Source of the DNA: Candidatus Enterovibrio escicola
GTDB taxonomy: Bacteria > Pseudomonadota > Gammaproteobacteria > Enterobacterales > Vibrionaceae
Direction: 5' to 3'
NCBI RefSeq assembly: GCF_002464935.1
Contig: NZ_NBYY01000028.1
Coordinates: 62,001 to 126,000 of the forward strand
DNA: 64,000 nt
The notes under the pieces were generated by a model. It worked only from the letters and a program-made list of their open reading frames with translations. It did not search any database and was not told the origin of the DNA. This document shows, in pieces, positions 28,955 through 36,888 of the stretch. The translations under genes and the position numbers were made by a program. Every line of letters starts with the position of its first letter. Position 1 is the stretch's first letter.

Positions 28955-29110
28955 TGTTATGTGAGCAATAAGTGGTAGGGCACGTAAGTATGGTGGATAA
29001 CAGGGAAACGTTGGTATCCACCATTACAGATACCATGCTTTCTAACAGTGCTTATCAACATGGAAAAGTAAGAATTTTTACACGAAAATTTACTTATTGA
29101 ATATATGACC
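28955..29110. repeat. Possible small IS1-derived repeat between fliJ and fliK
   Basis: ACTTATTGAATATATGACC (29092-29110) differs by one base from the 3' end of the IS1 remnant at 13030. The left side, TGTTATGTGAGCAATAAGT (28955 on), is a 13-of-19 match to its reverse complement. Between them ATGGTGGATA (28990-28999) and TATCCACCAT (29015-29024) form a 10-base stem. It may be an IS1-related MITE or a decayed solo end. No coding content. Confidence 0.45.
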
Positions 29111-29183
29111 TAAAACTTGTAAAAATTGCCCAGCGAGTAGTTACGATGACTGATCAAGACAAAGCATCTGAAGTAGAATCACC

Positions 29184-31118
29184 ATGAATTCAATTAGTTT
29201 CTTACTTACTGATCTGCCCACTAGGAAAACATCTTTTGACGAAACGAAAGGCCTATTATTCTCTGATGTGCTTAGCTCTGATGATAAAGTTTTTTTTGCA
29301 CAACTCGTGCAATTGGTGTCAGGGAACGGTGAAGTTCGTAGTGTCTCACCAAAAGGTGTTTCAGCGAGTAAGGATGTTGCTAGTAAAAAAATCTCAAGCG
29401 GAGAATTTCGACAAAATATGTTTCTTTCAGAGAAAGGTGGAGAAAGAACATTACTGACAACGGCAGACGTTGATACTGAAAATATCGGATTGAATACAGG
29501 TAAAAATATGTCAACTACGGCTGCAGAAATCGAAGTGCTAGCAATGACCTTCCATACAGAAAATGGCAAGGATATGAATGTTAATTCAATGCTGAAATCT
29601 CATACAAAAGAAGAGGGAGAAGTATTGTTACGACGTCTCAATAAAGAAAACACTGTACTACAAAATATGGATTATAAACCTGCAAAAAGTAGGATACATG
29701 TTGCATTAGAGGGGAAAAGATTTAAAGGATGCCAAGGCAAAGGCTTGCCGTTTCTTGGAAAGATAGAAAGCTCACTCGGGAAGGCTACTGTACAGGTAGC
29801 TCAACATATTGTTGCTGATCATAATTTTGATTTTATACCACAAGTGCAACAACAATCGATATCTAATGCGCCCAAAATGAAGCGGCAGATAGAGGGTACA
29901 ATTTTACTAAAAAATGTATCTGATGATGATCTGTCGGTATTGGCTTATGCTGTCAGTCAGATTTCATCTGATGAAGAAATTAGTGGGAGAATGTATGAAC
30001 CAGTGCTGCCGTCACAAGTTGATGTTCCGAGTGATCCGAATGAAAAATTAATATCATCACTACAAACGGAAGTTCAACACTCAGATAATGTGGAAGAATT
30101 AACTACGATTGAGTCGTTATTAACCTCGGCAACTATAACCTTGTTGTACCCACAAATAAAACCTCTACCTGCATTGGTTGAAGGAAAAACGAATACTGAG
30201 CAGTTTATAAAAATTAATTTCGATCAAGAATGGGTTGGAAAAGCAAGTCAAAAATCGCAGATGCAAGATGCAGTGAAGGTTATACTACCCTTTATTATTG
30301 AGGGTGATGCATTAACCCCGATAAACGAACTGACCACCCAAGGACTTACTCCTCCGGCACAGGCGATCATGAGTGAAGCTTCGGCAGTGGTATATACCGC
30401 TATCACTCCACAAGCACAGCAAACAATAGAAATATTAGAGTCTTGTGCCATTCCTTTTCCCATCTCTACAATGAAAGTGAATCATCAACCACGACAGTTA
30501 GCAGTGAGTGTCTTGTCGTCAACCCAGCAGCTTGGTGAGGTTAAACAAATTGTCTCAGGAGTAAAAGCGGAGCATCTTGTACAGCAACTAGCATCAAGCT
30601 TTGGAAACCTAGGCTTAATTACTTCCGCAAAGCTTGATTCTCTGGTAACACCAACTGCAATACAAATGAACCAAAATCAGGATGAAGTCGCTGATATTTT
30701 ATCTGAACGCATTAATAGAATGTTGGCGAAAAACCTTAAGCTTGTTGATATTCGTCTCGATCCACCTGAACTGGGCCGAATACAAATAAAATTATCAATG
30801 AATCAAGATCAAGCGTCAGTGCAGTTTACAGTTTTAAATCAACAGGTAAAGGAGCTGGTGGAGCAAACTATTCCGAGGTTGCGTGACATGCTGCAGCAGC
30901 AAGGATTACAATTAACACAGTCCTCGGTTCAACATCAAGATGCCGTAGACCGGCAAGGATTTTCGGAAAATCAGAGTTCACCAAGTAGTGGCAAAAAGGA
31001 TCAGCAAAAGGGATTACGCTCTATTCATGGTGACGATGAACAAGATACAGACCTAACAAGGATGAATCATGATTCTGATGTTAAGGTATCAAAAGTTCGT
31101 GTTGACTATTATGCTTAA
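29184..31118 (+). CDS. fliK: Flagellar hook-length control protein FliK
   Basis: FliK measures hook length and switches the export gate from hook to filament substrates. The 644-residue protein is poorly conserved for its first 490 residues, as is usual. The conserved C-terminal switch domain is at about 500-580: DIRLDPPELGRIQIKLSMNQ and VQFTVLNQQVKELVEQTIPR, then LRDMLQQQGLQL. A Gln/Ser-rich tail follows. The ATG at 29184 has a weak binding site. First gene of fliKLMN. Confidence 0.92.
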   Translation: MNSISFLLTDLPTRKTSFDETKGLLFSDVLSSDDKVFFAQLVQLVSGNGEVRSVSPKGVSASKDVASKKISSGEFRQNMFLSEKGGERTLLTTADVDTENIGLNTGKNMSTTAAEIEVLAMTFHTENGKDMNVNSMLKSHTKEEGEVLLRRLNKENTVLQNMDYKPAKSRIHVALEGKRFKGCQGKGLPFLGKIESSLGKATVQVAQHIVADHNFDFIPQVQQQSISNAPKMKRQIEGTILLKNVSDDDLSVLAYAVSQISSDEEISGRMYEPVLPSQVDVPSDPNEKLISSLQTEVQHSDNVEELTTIESLLTSATITLLYPQIKPLPALVEGKTNTEQFIKINFDQEWVGKASQKSQMQDAVKVILPFIIEGDALTPINELTTQGLTPPAQAIMSEASAVVYTAITPQAQQTIEILESCAIPFPISTMKVNHQPRQLAVSVLSSTQQLGEVKQIVSGVKAEHLVQQLASSFGNLGLITSAKLDSLVTPTAIQMNQNQDEVADILSERINRMLAKNLKLVDIRLDPPELGRIQIKLSMNQDQASVQFTVLNQQVKELVEQTIPRLRDMLQQQGLQLTQSSVQHQDAVDRQGFSENQSSPSSGKKDQQKGLRSIHGDDEQDTDLTRMNHDSDVKVSKVRVDYYA

Positions 31119-31188
31119 TGTGGCGTATTTACACTGTGTGATGTAGCTATCAAACACAGTGATATTTGACTGAGTACTGAGGATAATC

Positions 31189-31674
31189 ATGGCAGACGAA
31201 GGTAATGAAACGGGCAGCGGTAAAAATAAACTTATCATTATAGCTGTAGCTGCATTACTTTCATTTAGCGGAAGTGGTATGTTTTTTTTCTTTGATGGTG
31301 AAAAACCTTTACCTAAAAGAGATATTTTTATTGAAAATACTGAACCTGTCAATCTTCAAGCGATCTATGTCACCTTACCGCATCCTTTCGTATTCAACAT
31401 AACAGGTGATCGGCAACAACGGTTGGTGCAGGTCAAAATTAAGTTGATGGTGCGCGGAGGAAATAATGAAAAACTGGCTAAACAGAATTTACCGTTAGTT
31501 GAATATAGTCTTTTGACTATGTTTGCAGCGGCGACTGTTGAGCAATTAAAAACACCGCAAGGACAACTCGAAATCCGTCAACAAGCCGTCGAGACAGTTC
31601 AGGCTGCTATGCAAAAAATAACGAGTAAAAAGGTAGTTGAAAGGGTGTTGTTTACGGGCTTTGTAATGCAATAG
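31189..31674 (+). CDS. fliL: Flagellar basal body-associated protein FliL
   Basis: FliL surrounds the stator in the inner membrane and supports torque. The 161-residue protein has one membrane segment near residues 13-33 (LIIIAVAALLSFSGSGMFFF) and a periplasmic stomatin-like domain with YVTLPHPFVFNITGDRQQRL. It ends in the conserved VLFTGFVMQ. GAGGATAATC precedes the ATG at 31189. fliM follows after 7 bases. Confidence 0.95.
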   Translation: MADEGNETGSGKNKLIIIAVAALLSFSGSGMFFFFDGEKPLPKRDIFIENTEPVNLQAIYVTLPHPFVFNITGDRQQRLVQVKIKLMVRGGNNEKLAKQNLPLVEYSLLTMFAAATVEQLKTPQGQLEIRQQAVETVQAAMQKITSKKVVERVLFTGFVMQ

Positions 31675-31681
31675 GTGCGAT

Positions 31682-32746
31682 GTGGATCTATTAAGTCAAG
31701 ATGAAATTGATGCGCTTCTTCATGGCGTGGATGATAAAAAAGACGAAGAACTAGAAGTGGCTGATGGGAATATATCTTCCACCGCTAATTTTGATTTCTC
31801 ATCTCAAGACCGTATTGTTCGTGGGAGAATGCCGACTCTAGAACTGATAAATGAGCGCTTTGCGCGTCATATGCGTATCAGTTTATTTAATATGTTACGA
31901 AAAACGGCTGAAGTATCGATAAACGGCGTACAAATGATCAAATTTGATGAATACCAAAATACGCTATTTGTCCCAACTAGTTTAAATATGGTGAGATTTC
32001 GTCCCTTAAAAGGGACAGGATTAATTACTATGGAAGCACGATTGGTATTTATATTGGTTGAAAATTTCTTTGGAGGTGATGGACGTTTTCACGCACGAAT
32101 TGAAGGGCGGGAATTCACTCCAACTGAGCGTCGTGTGATTCAGATGTTGTTGAAGCTTGTATTTGAAGACTACAAAGAAGCGTGGACTCCTGTCATGAAG
32201 GTGGAGTTCGAATATTTAGATTCTGAAGTGAACCCATCGATGGCGAATATTGTTAGTCCGACTGAAGTGATTGTCGTTAGTTCTTTCCACATTGAGCTTG
32301 ATGGTGGTGGCGGTGATTTCCACGTCGTTATGCCATATTCGATGGTGGAACCTATTCGGGAACTACTTGATGCGGGTATCCAGAGTGACAATATGGATAC
32401 CGACTTTCGTTGGTCGAAAGCACTGCAGGATGAAGTAATGGATGTAGAAGTTGAACTTACAGCGAAGTTACTGGAAACGACATTGTCGTTACGAGACATG
32501 ATGGAGCTACAAGTCGGTGATGTCATTCCGGTCAAAATGCCGGAAGCATGCACTGTATATATCGAAGATTTACCAACATTTCGTGGCAAAATGGGGAAAT
32601 TGAATGATAATCTTGCGGTTAAAATCACAGAGAGATTGGAGCGCCCAGAGGGAGTAAAAAGTGATGTCATGTTATTGAGTGATGAAAATGAACTGTCTTT
32701 TGTCAATTTAGAAAATAACTACAATCTGGTTGATATCAATAAGTAA
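31682..32746 (+). CDS. fliM: Flagellar motor switch protein FliM
   Basis: FliM is the C-ring protein that receives CheY-P. It starts with GTG at 31682, giving 354 residues and placing the CheY-binding peptide LLSQDEIDALLHG at the very N-terminus as expected. The middle CheC-like domain has TLELINERFARHMRISLFN, and the C-terminal SpoA domain contains the LSLRDMMELQVGDVIPVKMP motif. AGGTG lies close upstream. Confidence 0.96.
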   Translation: MDLLSQDEIDALLHGVDDKKDEELEVADGNISSTANFDFSSQDRIVRGRMPTLELINERFARHMRISLFNMLRKTAEVSINGVQMIKFDEYQNTLFVPTSLNMVRFRPLKGTGLITMEARLVFILVENFFGGDGRFHARIEGREFTPTERRVIQMLLKLVFEDYKEAWTPVMKVEFEYLDSEVNPSMANIVSPTEVIVVSSFHIELDGGGGDFHVVMPYSMVEPIRELLDAGIQSDNMDTDFRWSKALQDEVMDVEVELTAKLLETTLSLRDMMELQVGDVIPVKMPEACTVYIEDLPTFRGKMGKLNDNLAVKITERLERPEGVKSDVMLLSDENELSFVNLENNYNLVDINK

Positions 32747-32768
32747 TAGAAAGATCTGGTAATTTATT

Positions 32769-33158
32769 ATGAGTGATGTAGAAGACGATTGGGCTGCAGC
32801 TCTTGCGGAACAAGCTAATGTGGAGGGTGGTGGTGATGTTCAAACTGCACCACTAGATGAATTGGTGAATGAAGCTCCACCAATTAACGTAGATGAACAT
32901 CGTAAACTGGACGCTATTCTTGATATTCCTGTTATCATATCGATGGAAGTAGGACGGACTAACATTAACATTCGTAACTTGCTACAATTGAATCAAGGAT
33001 CAGTGGTAGAATTAGACCGCTTGGCTGGTGAGTCCCTCGATGTGCTGGTAAATGGCACACTGATCGCTCACGGTGAAGTAGTTGTTATTAACGATAAGTT
33101 TGGGATACGTTTGACGGATGTAATCAGCCAAACTGAGCGTATTAAGAAACTTCGTTAA
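32769..33158 (+). CDS. fliN: Flagellar motor switch protein FliN
   Basis: FliN forms the bottom of the C ring and helps dock FliH. The 129 residues have an acidic N-terminus and the SpoA domain from about 50, with DIPVIISMEVGRTNINIRNL and LDVLVNGTLIAHGEVVVIND, then FGIRLTDVIS. It closes the fliKLMN block. A 166-base gap with its own sigma-54 site separates it from fliO. Confidence 0.96.
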   Translation: MSDVEDDWAAALAEQANVEGGGDVQTAPLDELVNEAPPINVDEHRKLDAILDIPVIISMEVGRTNINIRNLLQLNQGSVVELDRLAGESLDVLVNGTLIAHGEVVVINDKFGIRLTDVISQTERIKKLR

Positions 33159-33262
33159 AGATTAATTGTTCTTGAACATTGGTATTTGTTTATCAATAAA
33201 CGTCGTAAATCAACATCAATATATATCTACCATAGATGTTGGTATTGTCGAGAAGTGCTTTC

Positions 33263-33278
33263 TGGCTTGAATATTGCA
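33263..33278 (+). promoter_or_regulatory. Sigma-54 promoter of fliOPQR-flhB
   Basis: TGGCTTGAATATTGC has GG (33264-33265) and GC (33276-33277) with 10 bases between. It is 48 bases before fliO. It makes fliOPQR-flhB a separate transcription unit from fliKLMN. Confidence 0.78.
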
Positions 33279-33324
33279 TTTATTGTGTGAATCTTTCGTA
33301 AATATAAATTTAGGTTAAGTATTC

Positions 33325-33735
33325 ATGGTCTTGATGTTTTTAGCGATATTTGGACTACTGTTCGTTCCAACCGCTTTCTCAGCACCTCTCTCTAGTGTGA
33401 ATATTGCTACCCCCTTTGTGGCCTTGTTGTTGGTGATCGGTATTATCTTTGCTCTGACATGGATTCTTAGACGTCTGCGAATACCGTCTTTAATGACTGA
33501 AAAATCAAAAATGAAAGTTGTGAGCCGATTACAGTTGGGGCATAAAGAGCAAATAGTGATATTAGATGTCAACGGTGCGCAACTACTCTTGGGTATCACT
33601 ACACAGCAAATTACATTTTTAAAAGAACTTGACATACCTTTTAATACTGGAAAGGCTCCACCGAAAACTGCTGGAGAAACTGGGAATTCTTCGTCTCAAC
33701 TCAAACAGATCTTCAAACAAAATGATGCGTCTTAA
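33325..33735 (+). CDS. fliO: Flagellar export component FliO
   Basis: FliO helps assemble the FliP ring of the export gate. The 136-residue protein has an N-terminal hydrophobic signal-like stretch, one clear membrane segment at about 33-53 ([20 protein letters not shown]), and a cytoplasmic SpoA-like tail with [20 protein letters not shown]. fliP starts inside its last codons. Confidence 0.9.
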   Translation: MVLMFLAIFGLLFVPTAFSAPLSSVNIATPFVALLLVIGIIFALTWILRRLRIPSLMTEKSKMKVVSRLQLGHKEQIVILDVNGAQLLLGITTQQITFLKELDIPFNTGKAPPKTAGETGNSSSQLKQIFKQNDAS

Positions 33736-34558
33736 ATCCGTTACTGCTGTTTTCTTAGCGCTTTGCTGGTTTTTTTCCGTACCGTTGGTTTTTGCGGAAA
33801 AAGAGTTTATACCAGAATCTAGAACAGTCACTGAAACTTTGATTAATGATGTAAGTAATTCGTCAATGAGCCTAGTTGGAAATGGGGTTGGAATCCCTGC
33901 GTTTACCATGAAAGTAAACCCTAGTGGAAGCGAAGATTATTCGGTTACGTTGCAAATTTTAGCGTTGATGACGATACTAGGATTTTTGCCTGCGATTATT
34001 ATCTTGATGACGTGTTTTACCCGTATTGTCGTGGTTATATCAATTCTACGTCAGGCAATGGGTCTACAGCAAACACCATCGAATCAGGTCATTATTGGCA
34101 TCTCATTGTTCCTGACCTTGTTTATAATGTCACCGGTTATTGACAGGATGAACGTCTTGGCTGTACAGCCATATCTCAATGAAAAAATCTCGGCACGAGA
34201 AGCGTTTGATCTTGTTCAAATTCCACTTCGTGAGTTCATGCTCAAACAAACGAGAGTGAAAGATTTAGAAACATTTGTTGATATGTCAAGTTCGGATGTA
34301 ACGGATCCAGAAGATGTGCCGATGACAACCCTAATCCCTGCATTCATTACTTCTGAGTTAAAAACCGCTTTCCAGATTGGATTTATGCTATTTTTGCCCT
34401 TCCTTATTATAGACCTAGTTGTAGCATCTGTACTAATGGCTATGGGTATGATGATGCTGTCACCTATGATTGTATCATTACCGTTCAAGCTGATGCTATT
34501 TGTTTTAGTTGATGGTTGGAACCTTATACTCTCGACCCTAGCGGTCAGTTTCGGGTAA
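33722..34558 (+). CDS. fliP: Flagellar export gate protein FliP
   Basis: FliP is the core pentamer of the type III export gate. I start at ATG 33722 (278 residues), which gives a proper signal peptide ending near VFA. The longer open frame upstream lies inside fliO. The diagnostic FliP motifs are [20 protein letters not shown] and [20 protein letters not shown], then [12 protein letters not shown] near the end. Four membrane segments. It overlaps fliO by 14 bases, so translation is coupled, as no binding site is visible. Confidence 0.95.
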   Translation: MMRLKSVTAVFLALCWFFSVPLVFAEKEFIPESRTVTETLINDVSNSSMSLVGNGVGIPAFTMKVNPSGSEDYSVTLQILALMTILGFLPAIIILMTCFTRIVVVISILRQAMGLQQTPSNQVIIGISLFLTLFIMSPVIDRMNVLAVQPYLNEKISAREAFDLVQIPLREFMLKQTRVKDLETFVDMSSSDVTDPEDVPMTTLIPAFITSELKTAFQIGFMLFLPFLIIDLVVASVLMAMGMMMLSPMIVSLPFKLMLFVLVDGWNLILSTLAVSFG

Positions 34559-34567
34559 GAGTGAGTT

Positions 34568-34837
34568 ATGGAACCAGAAGCGTTTGTGGAACTATTCCAG
34601 AATGCCCTATTTCAAGTGTTGGTGATGGTTTCAGTCATTATTATTCCAGGTTTAGTCGTGGGATTGGTGGTTGCAATTTTCCAAGCAGCGACATCGATTA
34701 ACGAACAAACTTTGAGTTTCCTACCACGTCTTATTGCAACTTTGTTGGCGCTGATGTTTTTTGGCCATTCGATGACTCGGATGTTGATGGAGTATTTCTT
34801 CCGTCTGGTGGAGGAAATTCCACATTTGCTGTACTAA
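34568..34837 (+). CDS. fliQ: Flagellar export gate protein FliQ
   Basis: An 89-residue protein with two membrane hairpin segments: VLVMVSVIIIPGLVVGLVVA and LPRLIATLLALMFFGHSM. The motif FQAATSINEQTLSFLP between them is characteristic of FliQ/SctS. It sits between fliP and fliR, as in nearly all flagellar systems. GAGTT precedes the ATG. Confidence 0.96.
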   Translation: MEPEAFVELFQNALFQVLVMVSVIIIPGLVVGLVVAIFQAATSINEQTLSFLPRLIATLLALMFFGHSMTRMLMEYFFRLVEEIPHLLY

Positions 34838-34851
34838 CTGAGACAGACTGT

Positions 34852-35649
34852 ATGGAATACCTAGCAAATATGTTGCTTGACTGGATGGCACAATTCTTTT
34901 TGCCACTGACACGTATTTCATCCATGTTGATGACGGTGACTTTTTTTGGTGCCCGTTTCGTACCTATTAGAGTAAGACTGTATTTATCATTTGCAATCAC
35001 TTTTACAGTAATGCCTGTTCTACCAATAGTACCTATCACTGTGGAGTTTTTGTCTTTTAGTGGATGTATGCTATTGATACAGCAAATATTGATAGGTATA
35101 GCAATGGGTACAGTCACTCAATTTGTGATCCAGACTTTCGTATTACTTGGCCAAATACTTGGGATGCAGTCTAGTTTGGGGTTTGCCTCAATGGTTGATC
35201 CAGCTAATGGTCAAAATACCCCCCTGTTAGGTCAGTTATTCATGTTCGTGGCAACCATGATTTTTCTTTCCACCAATGGACATTTGCAAATACTCAATCT
35301 GATGGTTATGAGTTTTAAAAGTTTGCCGATAGGAGAAAGTCTTCAATCCGCAGATTATCGTGCAATGGCGAGTTGGTTTGGGACCATGTTTAGCGTTGGG
35401 TTAGGAATGTCGCTAGCAGGTATTATCGCGCTACTCACTGTAAACCTATCTTTTGGTATCATGACCCGTGCTGCACCACAGTTAAATATATTTTCTCTCG
35501 GGTTCTCATTTTCATTGTTGGTTGGGTTGCTGATCTGTTGGTATTTATTGTTTGATATTCTGCCCCAGTATCTTAATCATTGGAAAATGGGTCTGAATAG
35601 TATCTGTGACTTGATTCGTCTTGATTGCTACCTGGATGGAGGTGGTTGA
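34852..35649 (+). CDS. fliR: Flagellar export gate protein FliR
   Basis: FliR caps the FliP-FliQ helical gate. The 265-residue protein has six hydrophobic segments, with RISSMLMTVTFFGARFVPIR near the start and GFASMVDPANGQNTPLLGQL in the middle, both typical. Its stop codon TGA shares one base with the ATG of flhB (TGATG), so the two are translationally coupled. Confidence 0.95.
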   Translation: MEYLANMLLDWMAQFFLPLTRISSMLMTVTFFGARFVPIRVRLYLSFAITFTVMPVLPIVPITVEFLSFSGCMLLIQQILIGIAMGTVTQFVIQTFVLLGQILGMQSSLGFASMVDPANGQNTPLLGQLFMFVATMIFLSTNGHLQILNLMVMSFKSLPIGESLQSADYRAMASWFGTMFSVGLGMSLAGIIALLTVNLSFGIMTRAAPQLNIFSLGFSFSLLVGLLICWYLLFDILPQYLNHWKMGLNSICDLIRLDCYLDGGG

Positions 35650-36782
35650 TGGCTGAAAATAATGATCAAGAACGTACAGAAGAGGCTACGTTAAAAAGAC
35701 TGGAACAGGCACGGGAAAAAGGTCAGGTTCCGCGTTCAAGGGAATTAGTATCGATTGTTGTCCTTCTTATGGGTGCGGTGGCACTGATGTGGTTTGGTGG
35801 AGGGATGGGCGGTGAGCTACTAAAAATCATGCAAAAATTTTTCACCTTAACCCGTGAAGAAATTCTTGATGTCACATCGCTAGGTTTGATTATCTATAGC
35901 GCTATTTTCCATTTAGCTTGGCAGCTTTCCTTAATTTTGCTGATCTTGTTTTTTGCTGGACTAGTTGGAGCATCGGCATTGGGAGGAGTGTCATTTTCTT
36001 GGAAAGCTGTGCGACCAACATTCTCTAAAATTAGTCCTATTCAAGGCATTAAAAGGATGTTTGGTAAACAGAGTATGGTTGAGTTGATCAAGTCAATACT
36101 TAAAGTATTTCTGGTATCCGGTGCTGCTTTCTATCTTATGTGGACCAGTGTTTATGATTTCTACCAGCTGAACATTGAGACTTTTCCTGCCAACATCTAC
36201 CACGCCTTAGATATTTTGCTAAATTTTGTAATGATTATCTGTAGTTCATTATTAGTGGTCGTTGCGATCGATGTACCGTTTCAAATTTGGCAGTACAAGA
36301 AGCAGCTAAAAATGACCAAACAGGAAATTAAAGACGAATATAAAGACAGTGAAGGTAAACCTGAAGTAAAAGGGCGTATTCGTATGTTGCAACGGGAAAT
36401 GGCACAGGGTCGTATGATGACAAAAGTCTCCTCTGCCGACGTAGTAATCACTAATCCAGATCACTACTCAGTGGCATTGTGTTACGACAGCAAAATTTAT
36501 CGTGCGCCGATTGTTGTGGCGAAGGGATCCGATTTTATGGCAATAAAAATCCGTGAAATTGCTGCTGCCCATGATATTACCATTGTATCTGCGGCTTCTT
36601 TGGCTCGTGCGGTGTATTTCAGTACCGAACTTGAGCAACAAATTCCTGATGGCTTATTCGTGGCGATTGCGCAATTATTGGCATATGTCTTTCAACTTAA
36701 ACAGTACAAGAAAGGATCTGGTCGCAAACCTAAGTCATTGGAGGAAAAACAATTTCAGATACCGACAGAATTACGTCGCTGA
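35649..36782 (+). CDS. flhB: Flagellar export switch protein FlhB
   Basis: FlhB recognises export substrates and changes specificity after self-cleavage. I start at ATG 35649 (377 residues), preceded by GGAGGTGG. N-terminal QERTEEATLKRLEQAREKGQ, four membrane segments, then the cytoplasmic domain. The cleavage motif reads NPDH (Asn269-Pro-Asp-His), where most relatives have NPTH. The Asn-Pro scissile pair and the following YSVALCYD are kept. The change is noted under findings. Confidence 0.96.
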   Translation: MAENNDQERTEEATLKRLEQAREKGQVPRSRELVSIVVLLMGAVALMWFGGGMGGELLKIMQKFFTLTREEILDVTSLGLIIYSAIFHLAWQLSLILLILFFAGLVGASALGGVSFSWKAVRPTFSKISPIQGIKRMFGKQSMVELIKSILKVFLVSGAAFYLMWTSVYDFYQLNIETFPANIYHALDILLNFVMIICSSLLVVVAIDVPFQIWQYKKQLKMTKQEIKDEYKDSEGKPEVKGRIRMLQREMAQGRMMTKVSSADVVITNPDHYSVALCYDSKIYRAPIVVAKGSDFMAIKIREIAAAHDITIVSAASLARAVYFSTELEQQIPDGLFVAIAQLLAYVFQLKQYKKGSGRKPKSLEEKQFQIPTELRR

Positions 36783-36836
36783 TCAGAGCGAACTATACCA
36801 AATATACTAATAACCACACATAACTGGATAAAAATA

Positions 36837-36852
36837 TGGCATGCTTTTTGCT
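36837..36852 (+). promoter_or_regulatory. Sigma-54 promoter of flhA
   Basis: TGGCATGCTTTTTGC has GG (36838-36839) and GC (36850-36851) with 10 bases between, 38 bases before the flhA ATG. It drives the long flhA-flhF-flhG-fliA-che block. Confidence 0.82.
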
Positions 36853-36888
36853 TAATATATTGGTAACGTTTAATACGCTTGATAACAT

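Noticed and set aside
32170-32706. 178-codon minus-strand frame inside fliM
   Set aside because: Shadow of fliM. Serine/threonine-rich low-complexity translation with no start signal.
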